Counted from the stretch's first letter, positions 32,640 to 44,547 are shown. The stretch: DNA of 64,000 nt from Rhizophlyctis rosea (GCA_027596075.1 JADGJC010000100.1:60080-124079); one strand, 5' to 3'. Made by a program: numbers and translations. Notes: generated by a model from the letters alone, not told the origin.

Positions 32640-32830
32640 GGGTGCTGGGCTGATCCACAATCCATAATATTTACTTCATATGTCCATAGTCCACAAATTC
32701 AAACATCCACTTCATCAACCATCTACGATCCACAGGTCCACAAACTCCACCACTCCACCACTCCTCTCACTCCACGCTCCACAAATTCCAAAAAGTCCAC
32801 AGCATCCAAAACTCCACCTGCCCAAGATGT
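32640..32830 (+). repeat. Degenerate short repeat rich in TCCACAA / CTCCAC motifs
   Basis: The motifs TCCACAA, CTCCACCA and similar recur many times with irregular spacing (for example CCACAAACTCCACCACTCC). It looks like an imperfect microsatellite-type tract on one strand. No coding sense is apparent. Confidence 0.5.
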
Positions 32831-32858
32831 CACCCCCGTTCCCCAACCTTGTCCCAAA

Positions 32859-32942
32859 TGACGGTGCCGGTCCGGTGGGGAAGGGTTACAGCTGTAACCG
32901 GACCGGGTGCGCGTTTCCGCAAATAGCGCCGTGCACCGTCAC
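32859..32942. repeat. Nested inverted repeat able to form one long hairpin
   Basis: Three nested complementary pairs share one centre: TGACGGTGC with GCACCGTCA at the outside, CCGGTCCGGT with ACCGGACCGG inside, and a perfect 16-base palindrome GGTTACAGCTGTAACC (32884-32899) near the middle. The arrangement could form a cruciform in DNA or a branched hairpin in RNA. A smaller pair, ACAGT/ACTGT, follows at about 32955-32970. Confidence 0.6.
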
Positions 32943-34445
32943 CTCCGAGGAGGACAGTCGACACGTACTGTGGGGACTGCTTTGGGACCGTACGGGTAAT
33001 TGGGGCAAGGGTTCGTAACAAACCAGGGGATTGGTTGATACGATGACTGTGGACGCTACAGGCATATATTAGAACGGTTCGTATGAGCGCGCAGTTTCAA
33101 TCATATATAGACGTACAATTAACGCTTCAAGGGGAGAGTGTCGCTTATGTATGCAATATGGGCCGCAAAGTTCGGAATGTCGATGTTGGTACTGCAGCGC
33201 CGACTCTAACAGTAACAAAAACAATCAGTATTCGTCCATCACTGTTCCTCGTGATAACGACCAATGCTCACCAAAGAATGAATATGCACTTATTCCATCG
33301 ATGCGATGCAGAGAGTGCAGACAGAGTTGTCATCCCAAAGGCGTCGTCGACAATGAGCTTATTTGGAGGTGCTGTCTCCTTCACAGGGGCGAGAGCATGA
33401 TCTTCGTGGTAAAGTTGAGGGAGTGGACGTCGAATGCTACGGTTTGTGGGAAGTTGATATCAGTACTGATATCCATCAGAATTCAGTGAAAGTTTCCAGC
33501 CGAGCGCTTCACGACGTCGGGAATTCATGACTGGCAAATTTACATGCTGGTTTCGCAAGATTTCGATTCGTGTCGGAGTACCGTATTGAAGTATACAATC
33601 AGCACTAGAGCACTCCTCGTCCTCTCTCACTACCGCCTAGACCCTCTGTGGGCGTAGGTTCAGAGGGAAAGGATGTCGGACTGTGGAGTGGGATGGTGTG
33701 AGAACAATGCAGCTAAGAAAAAACGCAACTCCCAACCAACTCCCAACCTGCGACTTGGATATCAGAGACGTTCACCACACCACATCTCCAACTGCGTAAG
33801 GCAAAGTCGCAACTGGGACCGCAGCCAATAATTGAGACGCCATCCGCCACCAACACAGTTGGGGACTTGCGTAAGTTTTCAGCTGCATGTTCACACACCT
33901 ACGACCATCTATGCTATCATCTGCGGGGGTTTACAGGGTGTTAGATGTGGCACGGCACGTCGAGATCATCTTCACAACGTTTTCGAAAAATAGTCCCCAA
34001 TGACACATACCTAGCACATAGCAAGGATATGCGATTGGCTTCTGTCTTGAGAGGGCAATGATCAATAATGATCGCTTTACATTCACATGAGTGACTGGGA
34101 TGAACAAGTCTTTCAACGCACTCGACAAGCTGGTCGACCATCCTCCAAGATGCCGCAAGACCATCGCAGCAAACAAAAGAAAGGATTTATTCAAACGCAT
34201 AAGTAGCACCAACATGAAACATGAACACACGACCAAAAATCCGCCTAAGCGGATACAGGGTCGGCGCCTATCTCCAAAAAAAAAGGAAAGCCAAAGATAT
34301 ACAGGAAGCACTAGCTAAATATGCAGGTACTATCACTAATTCGGCAAACTGCTTCACAAGCACCCAACAAATCACCAATAACACACAAATCAAACTGCGA
34401 ACTACACACAAAGCGCCTAGCAATACGCACATCCCCACCAACACT
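32943..34445. other. Non-coding stretch
   Basis: Short ORFs only, none recognised. A CCCTCTG...CAGAGGG hairpin lies near 33640-33672 (GACCCTCTGTGGGCG through GTTCAGAGGG). No tRNA or known RNA family seen. Confidence 0.4.
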
Positions 34446-36061
34446 CTACTTCTCCTCCACAACCTCCTCAGAAAACAACTTGAGCTTCTTCGCGAAAGCC
34501 GCGCGCAACTCTTTGTTTTGTGCCTTCAAAGCCTGTGCAATAGCCTCCTCCTGCTCCTTCCTCATCCGCTCCTCCAGCTCCACCAAAGCCTTCTTCAACT
34601 CCTTATCACTCTCCGTACGCAACTGGGTCTCCATCTTTCTCAATTCCCCCGCATGTTGCTCCGACAACTCATTCCTCAATCTTTCGGACACCTCAGCCCT
34701 TTCCGTCCTCCACTCCTCATCCAACTTCTCCGCCCGTTCCAATCCCATGACTTTGCTTCGTAAACTGTCTCCCCGCCCCTCCGAGATTCATCACACCGTG
34801 CCTGGATGTCCTCCCGCAAGTGCTTCTCTTCTTCATACCGCTTAACAAACTCCACTTGCTGTTTCTTCGCGCCTTCAAACCGCGTCTCCCACTCCGCCGC
34901 CGACGCCCTCTCGAACTTCAGGTCCTCCTGAAGGCTACGCAAATTGGAACGCAGTACTTCGACCATCACAACGGCCTCGTCCCGCTCCTTCGTCATGCGG
35001 ATCAACTTATCATCGGCACCAACAACACCACCGACAACCGCCACTTCCTCCCCCCCACCCGCACCACTCGGCCCAGCTCCACGCTCCAACAAACTGGCAT
35101 TCTGCCTCAAAAATGCCTCCTTCTCCTCCATCATGCGTGCGATGACTTCATCCTTTCCACGCAATTCACCGACTTTCTTCAATAACTCCTCATTATCCTT
35201 CCTCAACTGCAACTTCATCCCAACCCCATCAACCGAGGACCTTAGCAACCCATACGCTTGCTCGAAATTCCCCAAACGAACATGACTCTGTAACATCATC
35301 TCTTGCATGTAGAGATCAATGACACCGTTCTTTGCCCATTCCTCGACGTGGTGGATAACAGCGTCGAATTGCTTGTAGTTGTACAAGTTGGTGATGAGAG
35401 AGCGTTGGATGGTGATTACGGCGGGGTGGTCACGGGGGAGAGCGAGAATAGCGTTCAGGTACGCGTCTTGTGCTTCGTCAAATCGGAGTTGGAGCATGTG
35501 GTCCGTCCCGAGGGATTGGAGGCGGGAGGCCTGGGAGAGTTTCTCCGCAATGTTGTCTGTGCTGCTGTACTGAGACTCCGAAGTCGACACCGGGTGGATG
35601 AACGTCTTCATTTTGTCTTTCACGGTTTGAGGAGTGAGTTCGTCCACTTCAAGGAAATCGGCGATCTGCTGTTCGTTTGTCGTCATTGAGAGTGAGGTGT
35701 TGCGGAGGTCTGCATGGGCCTTTCTCAAATCCTGGAGCTCGAGCTTCTGTCTAATGATCTCGTCCTGCAACTCTGCAACCTTCCTTCCCTCAGCCTTATC
35801 CCAAGATTTCAAGATATCCGACTGGGGAGACGGTGTTCGCGACCACTCTTCCAACTTCGTCACAAGCTTTCTCTGACTAGCACGAACACCACGGCGAGTG
35901 GTGAAGTTGATATGTTTTTTATTCGCGAGATAAAACGCGTTAATGTGTTCGTGACAACCAGAAGTATACTGTTGGAAGAATTCAATCATGACGGCGTTTT
36001 CTTCACCAGTCGTCCACGGTTGTTCCGGCGTAGGAGTGCGCTCCGGCTTTGATATCGACAT
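34446..36061 (-). CDS. Gene J: TPR-like/coiled-coil protein, founder-like copy of a three-member local family
   Basis: Unknown family. It starts MSISKPERTPTPEQPW and continues with a helical segment (IEFFQQYTSGCHEHINAFY), an acidic/Lys-rich coil, then TPR-like helix pairs (LQLRFDEAQDAYLNAILALP, NYKQFDAVIHHVEEWAKNG, RLGNFEQAYGLLRSSV) at about residues 190-300, then a long coiled coil. The first frame ends at 34676; the continuing coiled coil (MGLERAEKLDEEWRTERAE ... FAKKLKLFSEEVVEEK) is in another frame from about 34748, so a single shift lies near the GGGGCGGGG run at about 34770-34780. A 32-base GT-AG segment spans it, but other introns here are at least about 50 bases, so I think it is a real or sequencing indel. 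Paralogues are at 42133-43934 and 47486-49182 on the same strand. RNA cluster 1 lies just to its right, divergently oriented. Confidence 0.65.
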
Positions 36062-37163
36062 GATGGTGACAAGTCAAAAAGGGGTCGGAACAATGTGGAT
36101 GAAGGGTATTTTATGATCTGTATGCATTCAATTTGATGCAAGGATGTCAATATGGCGTATCACGATGCTTGGATGTGCTCATACCAAATGGCTGGCCCTC
36201 GTCAAGGTTGATTGAAAGACCCCCGCATACCTCTCGAACTATTCGACAATAACGACACGGAGCCAATCACGGAGCTGGTGCTTCTTCAAGAACTTCTGAA
36301 AAACAGGAGTTGGCATATTGCGCATACGAAGCAAAGCAAGGTACACAGAACTCACCATTTACGACCAGGGACAGCCCGCAAACGGCTGTAGCGAAACTTC
36401 GCGAGCACTGGTCTCACGATACAAACGGTCAGAGTGCGAAGGAGCGCGCAACGCGCAAGAACAGGGAAAAGCTATTGACTTACCTTTGCCAGTTGAGGGT
36501 CAGCGCAGCAAGTGCTATGTGTCGGTTGTCAACAGCTTTGTGGGATAGACGAGGTGGTCTTCGAGTTCGGCGATAATGACGATAAACACGAAATGCAACA
36601 AGGAGGGAAGATGCACGACCAGGGTGTTTGTGATATTTCAAGCTGGTAGTAAGGGTTCCCGTGACGTTGAGCATGCCACCATCCACCCTCGCCACTGTTG
36701 TTTCAGCACTGATATTGGTACCACATCATAACTGCTATTCACTTCTCCCGCTTGTTTACCACCTATGACTCCTGTGGATTGGAATGCATTCAACGGACCC
36801 TCGCGGTCTGATGTGAAACCCAATTCAATTGTCGCCGAAAATGGTCAAATTGTCCTCGGAGCCTTCAACAGGTGCAACGATGGACATCATGGCAGTTGAC
36901 TTCAAATCCAGGCTCCAGCCAAAAATCAAATTGCTACCCATCCCAATATCCGATTTCCACTTTCCCACACTTTTTGTGCCTTTTTCGCCCCTTCTTCTGG
37001 CTACGCTGCGCTTCCTCATCCGCACGAAGCTCATAGACTCAATCGAAGGCAACCACGGAGTAAACTCCTCGACACATACTTCATCAGTCTCCCGCAATTA
37101 TTCTTCTAAGAACGTCCGTCAATTCGCGGCTTGGTCTTCATGTCGGTACAACAACGTTTTGGG
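36062..37163 (+). other. Divergent spacer / presumed 5' leader of RNA cluster 1
   Basis: Lies between the start of gene J (leftward) and the first structured RNA unit (rightward). It contains no convincing coding sequence. By position it should hold promoters of both; cassettes 2 and 3 have corresponding spacers of about 600 bases. Confidence 0.4.
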
Positions 37164-37604
37164 TACGTGCTAACAACCTCTGTGACAACACCCCACGTCC
37201 CGTCAGTTGGACCGAGATAGAGTCTTATGCTCGATCTTAGTGGGCAGGGCATCCTGGAATCCGGGATCGCCTCGGTTGTATGGAGTTGTTGGCATAAAAG
37301 CTGGATCCATTCGCAGGCCGTGTGTGGAGCAATCAAGGTTGACACTCTACTTCTCTCCACTTTTGGGGAGGTAGACCGCATGGGCTGCTGCGGTCCAGAG
37401 TAGGGAGCACTCCTGGAATCCGGGAGTGCGCTGTCGTCTGAGATTGTTTCGCGCGGGAGTGCACGAACCATTGCCTGGTATGGGGATAGCCATACCGTAA
37501 GCGCATGTAGTACTGCCTCTCAAGCACTGTCGGTGAATGGTGTGGAAACACTGGGCCTTCCGTTCACCGGGGGCATGGAGTACACCAGCTTTGTAGTACT
37601 CCCC
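37164..37604 (+). ncRNA. Structured RNA unit A1 (cluster 1)
   Basis: First unit of cluster 1, type A. Shared features in order: GTACGTGCT start, outer stem CCCCAC/GTGGGC, a small hairpin with loop AGTTG, a third hairpin ending CTCGATC, variable hairpin hp1 (CATCC-TGGAATCC-GGAT), the motif GCATAAAAGCTGG, a GACCGCA/TGCGGTC hairpin, variable hairpin hp2 (GCACTCC/GGAGTGC) with the same loop TGGAATCC as hp1, a type A-specific hairpin GGTATGG/CCATACC with loop GGATAG, and the closing box CACCAGCTTTGTAGT, which can pair with the AGCTGG motif. No reading frame is conserved with A2 and A3, while helices are. Not a match to any RNA family I know. Confidence 0.75.
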
Positions 37605-38015
37605 AGGACGTCTTATCCTTTCATAAATAGCCATACCTGGTACATATTTCCGCTGTTGGCAGCAAGTGACTTTGGCGCTAATCTCTACAACCTTCACCAG
37701 CTCGCACGCACCTCAAACTCATCCCTCAACCTTGCGCGGAGCTCATCCAAACCTATAAAATGGTGGCCGCAATGCTTTCCCTATATCGACTTCCGGCGCA
37801 CCCGACGTTGCCATCATTCATATCACTGTGCGCACCGCAATCACGCCTTCCTCTCATCAAAGCAAGGTGAGATAATTAAATTCACGGCAGAGTCATTGAA
37901 TCGAACTGGAAAGTTCAATCGCACTAAATATTGCTTTTCGTTACAGCTCGGCCAAACTAGGCGACGCATCAAGCACTCTGCCGCAACCCCACTTTCGTCC
38001 GATTCGCAATATTTT

Positions 38016-38435
38016 GAACGTGTCGATACTATTGTGGCAAGAACCCCACGTCCTCTCGGTTGGAGGGAATTTGAGCCTCGCGCTTCAATTAGTGGGGTAG
38101 GCAATGCTGGAATCCGGCAGCGCCTCATTTGCGCAATAGCGTTGGCATAAAGGCTGGTCCATCGACCTGGTTGTGTGTGAGGCAGCTCTGGGTAACACTT
38201 TGGTATCCCCTCTTTGGGGAGAAGGACCTTCGGGTCTGGTTTCAGGGAGCACTCGTGGAATCCGGGAGTGCGTTGTTACTTGGGGCTGTTTCGCCGGGGA
38301 GCTTTGAGAACCATCGCTTGGTTGTGTTCGCACGCCTCGCATGTAGTAACTTAGTGGCCCAGCATAATCAGTGACGTGGAAGGGAAATGTGTCCTCCTTC
38401 GGGAAGGCATGGAGTACACCAGCTTTGTAGTTCTG
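38016..38435 (+). ncRNA. Structured RNA unit B1 (cluster 1)
   Basis: Type B unit: GAACGTGTCGATAC start, box GTGGCAAGAACCCCACGTCC, stem CCCCAC/GTGGGG, hp1 with loop TGGAATCC, GGCATAAAGGCTGG motif, TCCCC-TCTTT-GGGGA hairpin, GACC-TTCG-GGTC tetraloop hairpin, hp2 GCACTC/GAGTGC with loop TGGAATCC, and end box ACACCAGCTTTGTAGTTCT. It is followed by a consensus intron 38473-38536 (GTATGC ... CCGCAG). Type B lacks the GGATAG hairpin of type A. Confidence 0.75.
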
Positions 38436-38567
38436 CTGAAGGACGTTCTCTCTTTTTCTGGAAGGCATATCAGGTATGCACCACGGCATCGTCTGGCAAG
38501 AACTTCGTTGAATTATCACTAATCCTCGCTCCGCAGATTTACACATATCCCTTCCCCAACCTCTGCC

Positions 38568-38952
38568 GAACGTGTCGGTGCTTCCGTGGCAAAAACTCCA
38601 CGTCCCCTCAGTTGGAGGGAGATCAAGCAAAACCGCTTGATCTTTGTGGAGTAGGCGAAGTCTGGGGACCCGGGTGACGCCTCACTTGCGCGATCGCATC
38701 GACATAAGAGCTGGTTCCATCCTTTTTGGTCATGTGTAGAACAACATCGGGCGACACTCTGGTATCCTCTATTTGAGGAGAAGGGCTCTTAGGGCCTGGT
38801 TTCAGGGAGCATTTCTGGGGACCCGGGAATGCGTTGTCGTTCGACGTGGTTTTGCGGGAGAGTTTTCGGACCTTCCAGCATGGCCAGAGAGGTGGAAAGG
38901 AAAGACGCGTCTTCTTTTGAAGTCGCAGGGAGTACACCAGCTTTGTAGTTCA
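38568..38952 (+). ncRNA. Structured RNA unit B2 (cluster 1)
   Basis: Type B. The outer stem is CTCCAC/GTGGAG where other units have CCCCAC/GTGGGG, a two-sided compensating change. The third hairpin is the perfect GATCAAGC/GCTTGATC, and the T-loop hairpin is TCCTC-TATTT-GAGGA. hp1 and hp2 share loop TGGGGACCCG; hp2 stem is GCATTTC/GGAATGC. It ends with ACACCAGCTTTGTAGTTC. A GT-AG intron 38990-39053 (GTATGT ... TACAG) follows. Confidence 0.75.
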
Positions 38953-39131
38953 AGCAGACAACCTCAAACTTTCTGAAGGACGGTGATGGGTATGTATCGC
39001 GGATGGTATTAGACATCTTCCCCTTCGATCATCGCTAATCTCATCCAATACAGATCTAAATCTCTTCCGTTCGAACAAAAAAGCTTATCTCTCGAACGAC
39101 CATCAACCTCCTTCAATTTGCATCATCCCTC

Positions 39132-39565
39132 GAACGTGCTTGCGCTTTCGTGGCAAGAACCCCACGTCCCCTTATAAGGGAGATTGAGCAAAACCGCTTG
39201 ATCTTAGTGGCGGTAGGTGATGCTGGGTTTATACGGCGTCACCTCGGTTGCGCGATCGCGTCGGCATAAGAGCTGGTTCCATTTCTCTTTGTTCGCGTGT
39301 GGGGCAACATCGGGCAACACTCTGGTATCCCCTTCTTTGGGGAGAAGGACCTTTCGGGGTCTGGTTTCAGGGAGTACCTCTGGGCTTATACGGGGGTACG
39401 TTGTTGCTTGGTGTTGTTTCGCCGGAGGGTTTTGAGGAACCATCGCTCGGTGTGTCTATCCGCACGCCTTGCATGTAGTACTTGAGCTACTCCAGCATGG
39501 CTAAGAGGTGGATAGGAAATGTGCGCCTCTTTGGAGGGCATGGAGTACACCGGCTTTGTAGTTCT
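39132..39565 (+). ncRNA. Structured RNA unit B3 (cluster 1)
   Basis: Type B. The AGTTG hairpin is replaced by the palindrome CCCTTATAAGGG. hp1 is GGTGATG/CGTCACC with loop containing GGGTTTATACGG, and hp2 is GTACCTC/GGGGTAC with the near-identical GGGCTTATACGG. It has GGCATAAGAGCTGG and ends ACACCGGCTTTGTAGTTCT. It is the last long unit before terminal element T1; no clear intron donor follows it directly. Confidence 0.72.
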
Positions 39566-39873
39566 GATTGGTTTACGAATCTTGTGAACCATTACTTGAT
39601 GCACCAACCCCCGCCAAACATCCTCGGTACCACCTTCGATCACCATCAACCAACTGCCACCTCGATTGTCGCAAGTGCTGCTTGGAATCTTGAGTGGGAT
39701 GACTGCGAGCGGGTTTTAGAAGATGCCAACGTCAGCGATGGGTATTCTGCAACATTGACTAATAAACTACCATCATCGTTCTTCCCGCAACGTCGACGAT
39801 TGACAACACCCGCGTCTTCAGCTCGCGAAAGTTACCTTCCCCACTCTTCCCCCCTTCCCAACCATCCCTCCGA

Positions 39874-39949
39874 GCTTTGGTCTTTTGAGAATCGCCCTTG
39901 TCGACCTTGGTCGTCTTGGTGCGAGAAGGGTTCGTAGCCCTTACAAAGC
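39874..39949 (+). ncRNA. Terminal RNA element T1 (cluster 1)
   Basis: A compact three-stem element closes each cluster. The outer stem GCTTTG/CAAAGC encloses the invariant TCTTTTGAGAA, a TCGC...GCGA helix with a variable apical part, and the hairpin AAGGG-TTCGTAG-CCCTT. It ends the series A1-B1-B2-B3 and is a good candidate 3' end domain of the RNA. Confidence 0.75.
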
Positions 39950-40192
39950 ATGAAAAGGATATTGGGAGCGGTGAAGGTACTCAATATGCTCGTACATGTG
40001 TGATTGACAGGTTCACGAAAGTGATTCGTACACCACCTCATTGCATCACATCAGCTTCTTGTGGCCGTGTTATAACCCATTGTATCAAAATCAGAAGATA
40101 CTTTTGTGGGGAATACTTATTGGGTTTCAATCATACTAGACATTGTACATGCGAAAACAACCTGACCATCTCCGTCACCCCAAGCTCGCCCC

Positions 40193-41094
40193 TCAAGTTC
40201 GATAATAAGCCATCGAATCCTCCGAAACAAACAGCACCGTTTCACCAAGCGCATCCGTACCCACCAGGGCAATATACCTATCCTTGAAAATATAACCGTA
40301 CTTCCACGGGAATTCCAGCAGCGTCTTGTCCAGCCACACAATCTTGGCAGAATTCGGTTCACTACTATTACTCAGCAAGCCATGCGGGCCTCCATCCGGC
40401 GCATCCGCGACGACCGTCGGGTTTTGCAACACCCGCATGCGCGGATGGGGTTTACGTCGAAGATCAACATCATCCGGAACTTCTCCATCAGCTTCTTCGT
40501 CCAAAAAGGTGTTGGAGAAAATGCTCATGCGAGCTAGCGTGATTGATTTCGTTTCGGATGGCGAGAGGACGAACTTCGGTTTCAACAAGTGCTCAAGATG
40601 GAGAACTATCGAGAAGGGTTTGAGTTCGTCGTCCTTTGCGTATTGGAGGGCACGGAGGAGAGGAAATGGGTCGAATGAAGGGTTTTTGAAGATGCTGGTA
40701 GACTTCTTCAGCCAGACGTTGCGAGTTTCGGTGCGGTTTCCTATTTGCATATTCAGGTAGTGGAAGAAATTTTCGAATTGCCTGATGTTGGTGTTCGTGT
40801 TGTGCCAATTAGTTGGTATGTTTTTTTTTGTGTGTATGCTAAGACGACTTTGACAATTGGTATGGGCTGAGTTTATGCAACATACCCATAAGACTCCACC
40901 ACAAGCTTCGCTTGAGCTTGCCGGACTTCCACACATAGCGGTTCCGTGACTCGGTAGAAGAACTTGTTCATCAACAACGGACTCTTGACATCTACCGGCC
41001 CGCCAGTCGTCCGCGCGCGAGAGACGAGCGGTTCGAGAACGTATGAAAAGATTTGGATTAGGAGTTCGTCTGGCAGAGACTCGAAACGCGCCAT
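40193..41094 (-). CDS. F-box-like protein 1
   Basis: Two exons (40886-41094 and 40193-40781), 265 residues. The first exon starts MARFESLPDELLIQIFSYVL, an F-box-like helix pattern, which would bind Skp1 in SCF ubiquitin ligases. The second exon has family-specific blocks: SIFKNPSFDPFPLLRALQYA, RKPHPRMRVLQNPTVV and FPWKYGYIFKDRYIALV. The intron splits a Gly codon (phase 2) at the same place in the two paralogues at 61954-62813 and 63404-63867. The start at 41094 was preferred over an upstream ATG because it places the F-box at the N-terminus as in the paralogues. Substrate unknown. Confidence 0.75.
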
Positions 41095-42132
41095 TTTGTG
41101 AGGCTTTTGCTTTTGGAAAGGGGAAGGCAAGGTTGTTGAGGTATGTTTCGTCGTTGTTTTTATCCTGTGCGGTGGAAGAACCTTTAGCAAGCTGCAGGTT
41201 GGAACGTGCACGGGTAGGATCGTCAGTTCTCGAATTTGCGCGTTGAAGAGTGCCATATACCTTCCAATGAGAAGGAAACGCTGATAGTAAGGTGTTACGA
41301 GTTCGCACTACAGCCTATATTTGGAGCAATAGCGGCGCTACACAGTGGCTCTATGTCAAAGTCCTACGCGTCTGTGCTGGGCGATGGGAAGATGGGTGGA
41401 AATGATCTGTGGGAAAAGCGATGGATCATGAAGCGCCGTGAGTCGTGACGCAACCCACCTATGAAATTCCCATCGAAATGTGAATCACTGCGCCACCCAA
41501 GCCATATAGTACCGGTCCCCATCAATTCCAATTTCCGGCCACACGAAATTGATAAAACAATTCCATCAGTCCCAAAATCACGAGAAATGGCTTCTCTCGT
41601 TAACGAGGAACACGCCCCGAGTTCTTCCGCTTCACCAAATGCTTTCACCATCGACTTTTCAAGTCTGTTGGTAGGAGCTGATAGCTACATGGTGAATAAC
41701 AGGGAAAGGATTATGTCAAGGTTGCGTAAATTTTTAAACAGAAGTTATAGCAAGCGAAAAGTAAAAAGTGTATTTCACAAAGTGTAAATCATACGGTGTA
41801 TACATCAAAGAGGAAAATCGTACCCCTACAGCTACTGTGCAATCAAATTTGTAAAGAATATGTACCAACGGCGTTTTCGCTACCGCCGCGTAATCCCCAA
41901 CCAATGCAAGTGCAATAATGTAACAAACCCCTACATGCTGCTAACAATCCCCTACACATCATCCCTACTACATGCGTCCCATCAATTCCATTATCCCATC
42001 ATGAATAAAAAAGCATCCCAACCCTATGCTACATCCAATAGAAAAGATTTAATCATGCCGTGCAGACAACTCTACTCAAAGAACTCTCCGCCTCATACAC
42101 CCACCCCTCTCATCCCCACCCCACAAAACACT
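41095..42132. other. Intergenic region with one doubtful small ORF
   Basis: A 108-codon plus-strand ORF (41461-41787) ending RKFLNRSYSKRKVKSVFHKV overlaps this stretch; it has no recognisable domain and I do not call it a gene. The right part is the 3' flank of gene K. Confidence 0.35.
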
Positions 42133-43934
42133 TCACGACCTCGCCCCACCCGCACCCGCACTCCCGCTCGAACCGCCGGAAAACAATGATTTGGCAAAGG
42201 CATCAAACCCGACCCTCAATTGCGCCTCCTTCTGCTTCAACGCATCCTCATACTCAACCTTCTGTGCATCAATCTGACTCTTCAACTCCCGTTCCCTAGC
42301 ACGCAACTCCTTCTCCTTCTCGGCCAATGCATCCTTCAGCTGAGCATCAAACTGCGTCTCCAACCGGGCTTGCAACAAGTTCGTAGTGGCCGCCAGATCC
42401 CTGACGCCTCCTCCCGCCCCACCACACGTCCCATTTGTCGCCCTCGCTCCGTAGCACGTTCCCGGATCTTGCTTTCCCCAAGTCGAGCCAGTGCGAGTTG
42501 TTTTGACAGCGTGTGGACTTGAGCCGCGAGCGAGACCCGCTCCTGCCGTGCCCGTTCCTCCGTTTCGCGTTTCTCCTGTTCCTACCGCCTACGCTCCGAA
42601 GCCAGTTCCTTCCTCTCGCCTTCTCGCATCCAAGAAGCAGCAAGCTGCGACGACAAGGAGTGGATCTGAGATGCTAGCATAACCCTTTCCCGGCGCGCAT
42701 CTTCAAGCATCTGAACCTTCTCTTCATCCCTTACATCGCGCTGAATCCTCCACTCAAGCTGCTTGCGCATATTGGCATGCGTTTGCGTATTCTTTTCCTC
42801 CACCGTTCGAGCCCATTTTGCCCTCCACGCGTCCCGCTCCCCTCTAAGACGTTCCATAGTCACTTCAGCCGCCCTCAAATTCTGACACAATTCATTCACA
42901 TCCTTCACCCAACTCTTCTCCCTTGCTTCAAACGTCAGAATCTGACTCGCATCCGTCTCCCAACTCGCCTTCATCTCCTTCAATTCCTTCTTCAACCGAT
43001 CAATATCCGCCTTCGATGTGGCCGCCATTTCATCCAACGCAACCTTCAACGCCCCAACATTCTCACAAGCCTCCACAAACAACGTTTGCCACCCTCCCCT
43101 CACACCAGCAACATCCCAAAGTTCTGACAAGATCGGGAACGCCTCCTCATACAGTCCCTGCTTTCCTAGCAACAGTGCGCGCATATGGAGGACAGCGGCC
43201 GTCAAAGGAGCGTGATACGCGACGTCGTACGTGAATTTTATGGCACGATCAATAAGGCCGATCTTGTCGTACTTGCCGATATGGAGGAGGATGAAGGCGG
43301 TTTGGTTTGCGTGTCCGGCGGGGAGAGACTTGACGGCATTGATAAGGGATGCGTCAGAATCGTCGTATTTTTGTGCTTCGAAGAACGATGTTGCAGCTTG
43401 GAAGTTAGCGTCGGAGAGTTGACTTTGATCTGGGGTGCGCGTGATGGGATGTGGGCTGTTACGGATGATGTCGACGCGGTCTTTGACAGCTTTCAAGGTC
43501 AGCTCCGGAACCTTCAACAATCCCGCAATCTTCTCCTGCAACGCCAACCACTCGTTCTTTGACTTTTCGACCTCTTCGACGCGCGCCCTCGACGTTGCGA
43601 CCTGCTGCTTCGCCTTATCCAGCTGTTTCTGGATCTGCGATCCCGGTTGCCCCGACGGTGTGTATGACGCTTTCAGTGTCCGATCACTATCCCTGACGAT
43701 CGTAGACTGCTTCTTGAGAAGCGCATCCACTTTCCGGCGGATAGAGCCGACGCCGTGGGTTTCGGAAACGTCACCCCAGTAGAGAATGTCTGACGTGTCG
43801 TTCAGAAACGTCAAGAGGGTCTCGAAGTGCGTGATGGTGTATTGACGGTAGAATTGTTGCAACAACTTATGAGTTTCTGACTCAGTGTATGGACGCTCGG
43901 CACGGTCATTGGCCGGGGTTGCGGAGGCGAGCAT
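42133..43934 (-). pseudogene. Gene K: second TPR-like/coiled-coil family member, disrupted
   Basis: Homologous to genes J and L. It starts MLASATPANDRAERPYTESE, then QFYRQYTITHFETLLTFLND, a coil with LKVPELTLKAVKDRV (J has VDELTPQTVKDKM), TPR-like helices (AATSFFEAQKYDDSDASLIN) and a long coiled coil. The first frame stops at TAG 42582-42584 after ELASERRR, where continued reading gives EQEKRETEERARQERVSLAA. About 190 bases later one base is missing (after GREEA), and the correct frame resumes as RDLAATTNLLQARLETQFDA to the end GGSSGSAGAGGARS (stop at 42133). Around the stop a 36-residue stretch is tandemly duplicated (RVMLASQIHSLSSQLA / RVSLAAQVHTLSKQLA). Two separate lesions make pseudogene status likely unless they are sequence errors. 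Confidence 0.7.
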
Positions 43935-44547
43935 GGTGGAGTACGTTTGGGATTATGTATGTCCGCGTTTATTTTGGGTGGTGTTCGCGAATGGTCGACG
44001 AGGATGACTTCGTGGGCTGGGTCTGTGGAGATCAAAAGGTGTTCACAAAGCCGTTTGCATGATATAAGTGTTTTTCTATAATGGGTATGGTTGTGCGAGC
44101 CCCTCCCCCGTGTCCCCTCCATCCATTCTCAAAGTCTCTGATTGCACCCGCGCGATTTCGACAGGGTCCAGCCTCTCCACTTCAATCAACAACCCAAAAT
44201 GGAAAAACTGATTTGGATTGAACCGGGTGATACGAGCATGTCACATGATTCTGATCTCGCATCTCAGCCCTCACCTTCTCCAAGGAAATCTCCACCGAGT
44301 AGACTAGATAACCCTTTCCTTGTCGGGCAGTTCTGGCAACCACCACCACACCGTTCAAATAACCGTTTACCTCCACAGATACCCTCGCCACCCAATTTCC
44401 AGCAATCTCGGAACTTGATTTCCGGTCGCTTCATACACTCTTGGCATCAACTTTGACGAATACGACGAAAGATCCTCACAAATATCGTCCACCTTACTCC
44501 ATCCGCAACACCACGTTCTCCTCCACGACGGACAATATAGCGACCTG
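43935..44547 (+). other. Divergent spacer / presumed 5' leader of RNA cluster 2
   Basis: Between the start of gene K and unit A2. No conserved ORF. Presumed to contain both promoters. Confidence 0.4.

Noticed and set aside
33083..33489. Plus-strand ORF pair with Cys-rich stretch (MRCRECRQS...RC)
   Set aside because: No domain, no splice support and no counterpart elsewhere in the window.
34765..34797. A 32-base GT-AG mini-intron that would repair gene J
   Set aside because: It joins the frames, but every resolved intron here is about 50 bases or longer and no branch site fits; an indel in the G-rich run is simpler.
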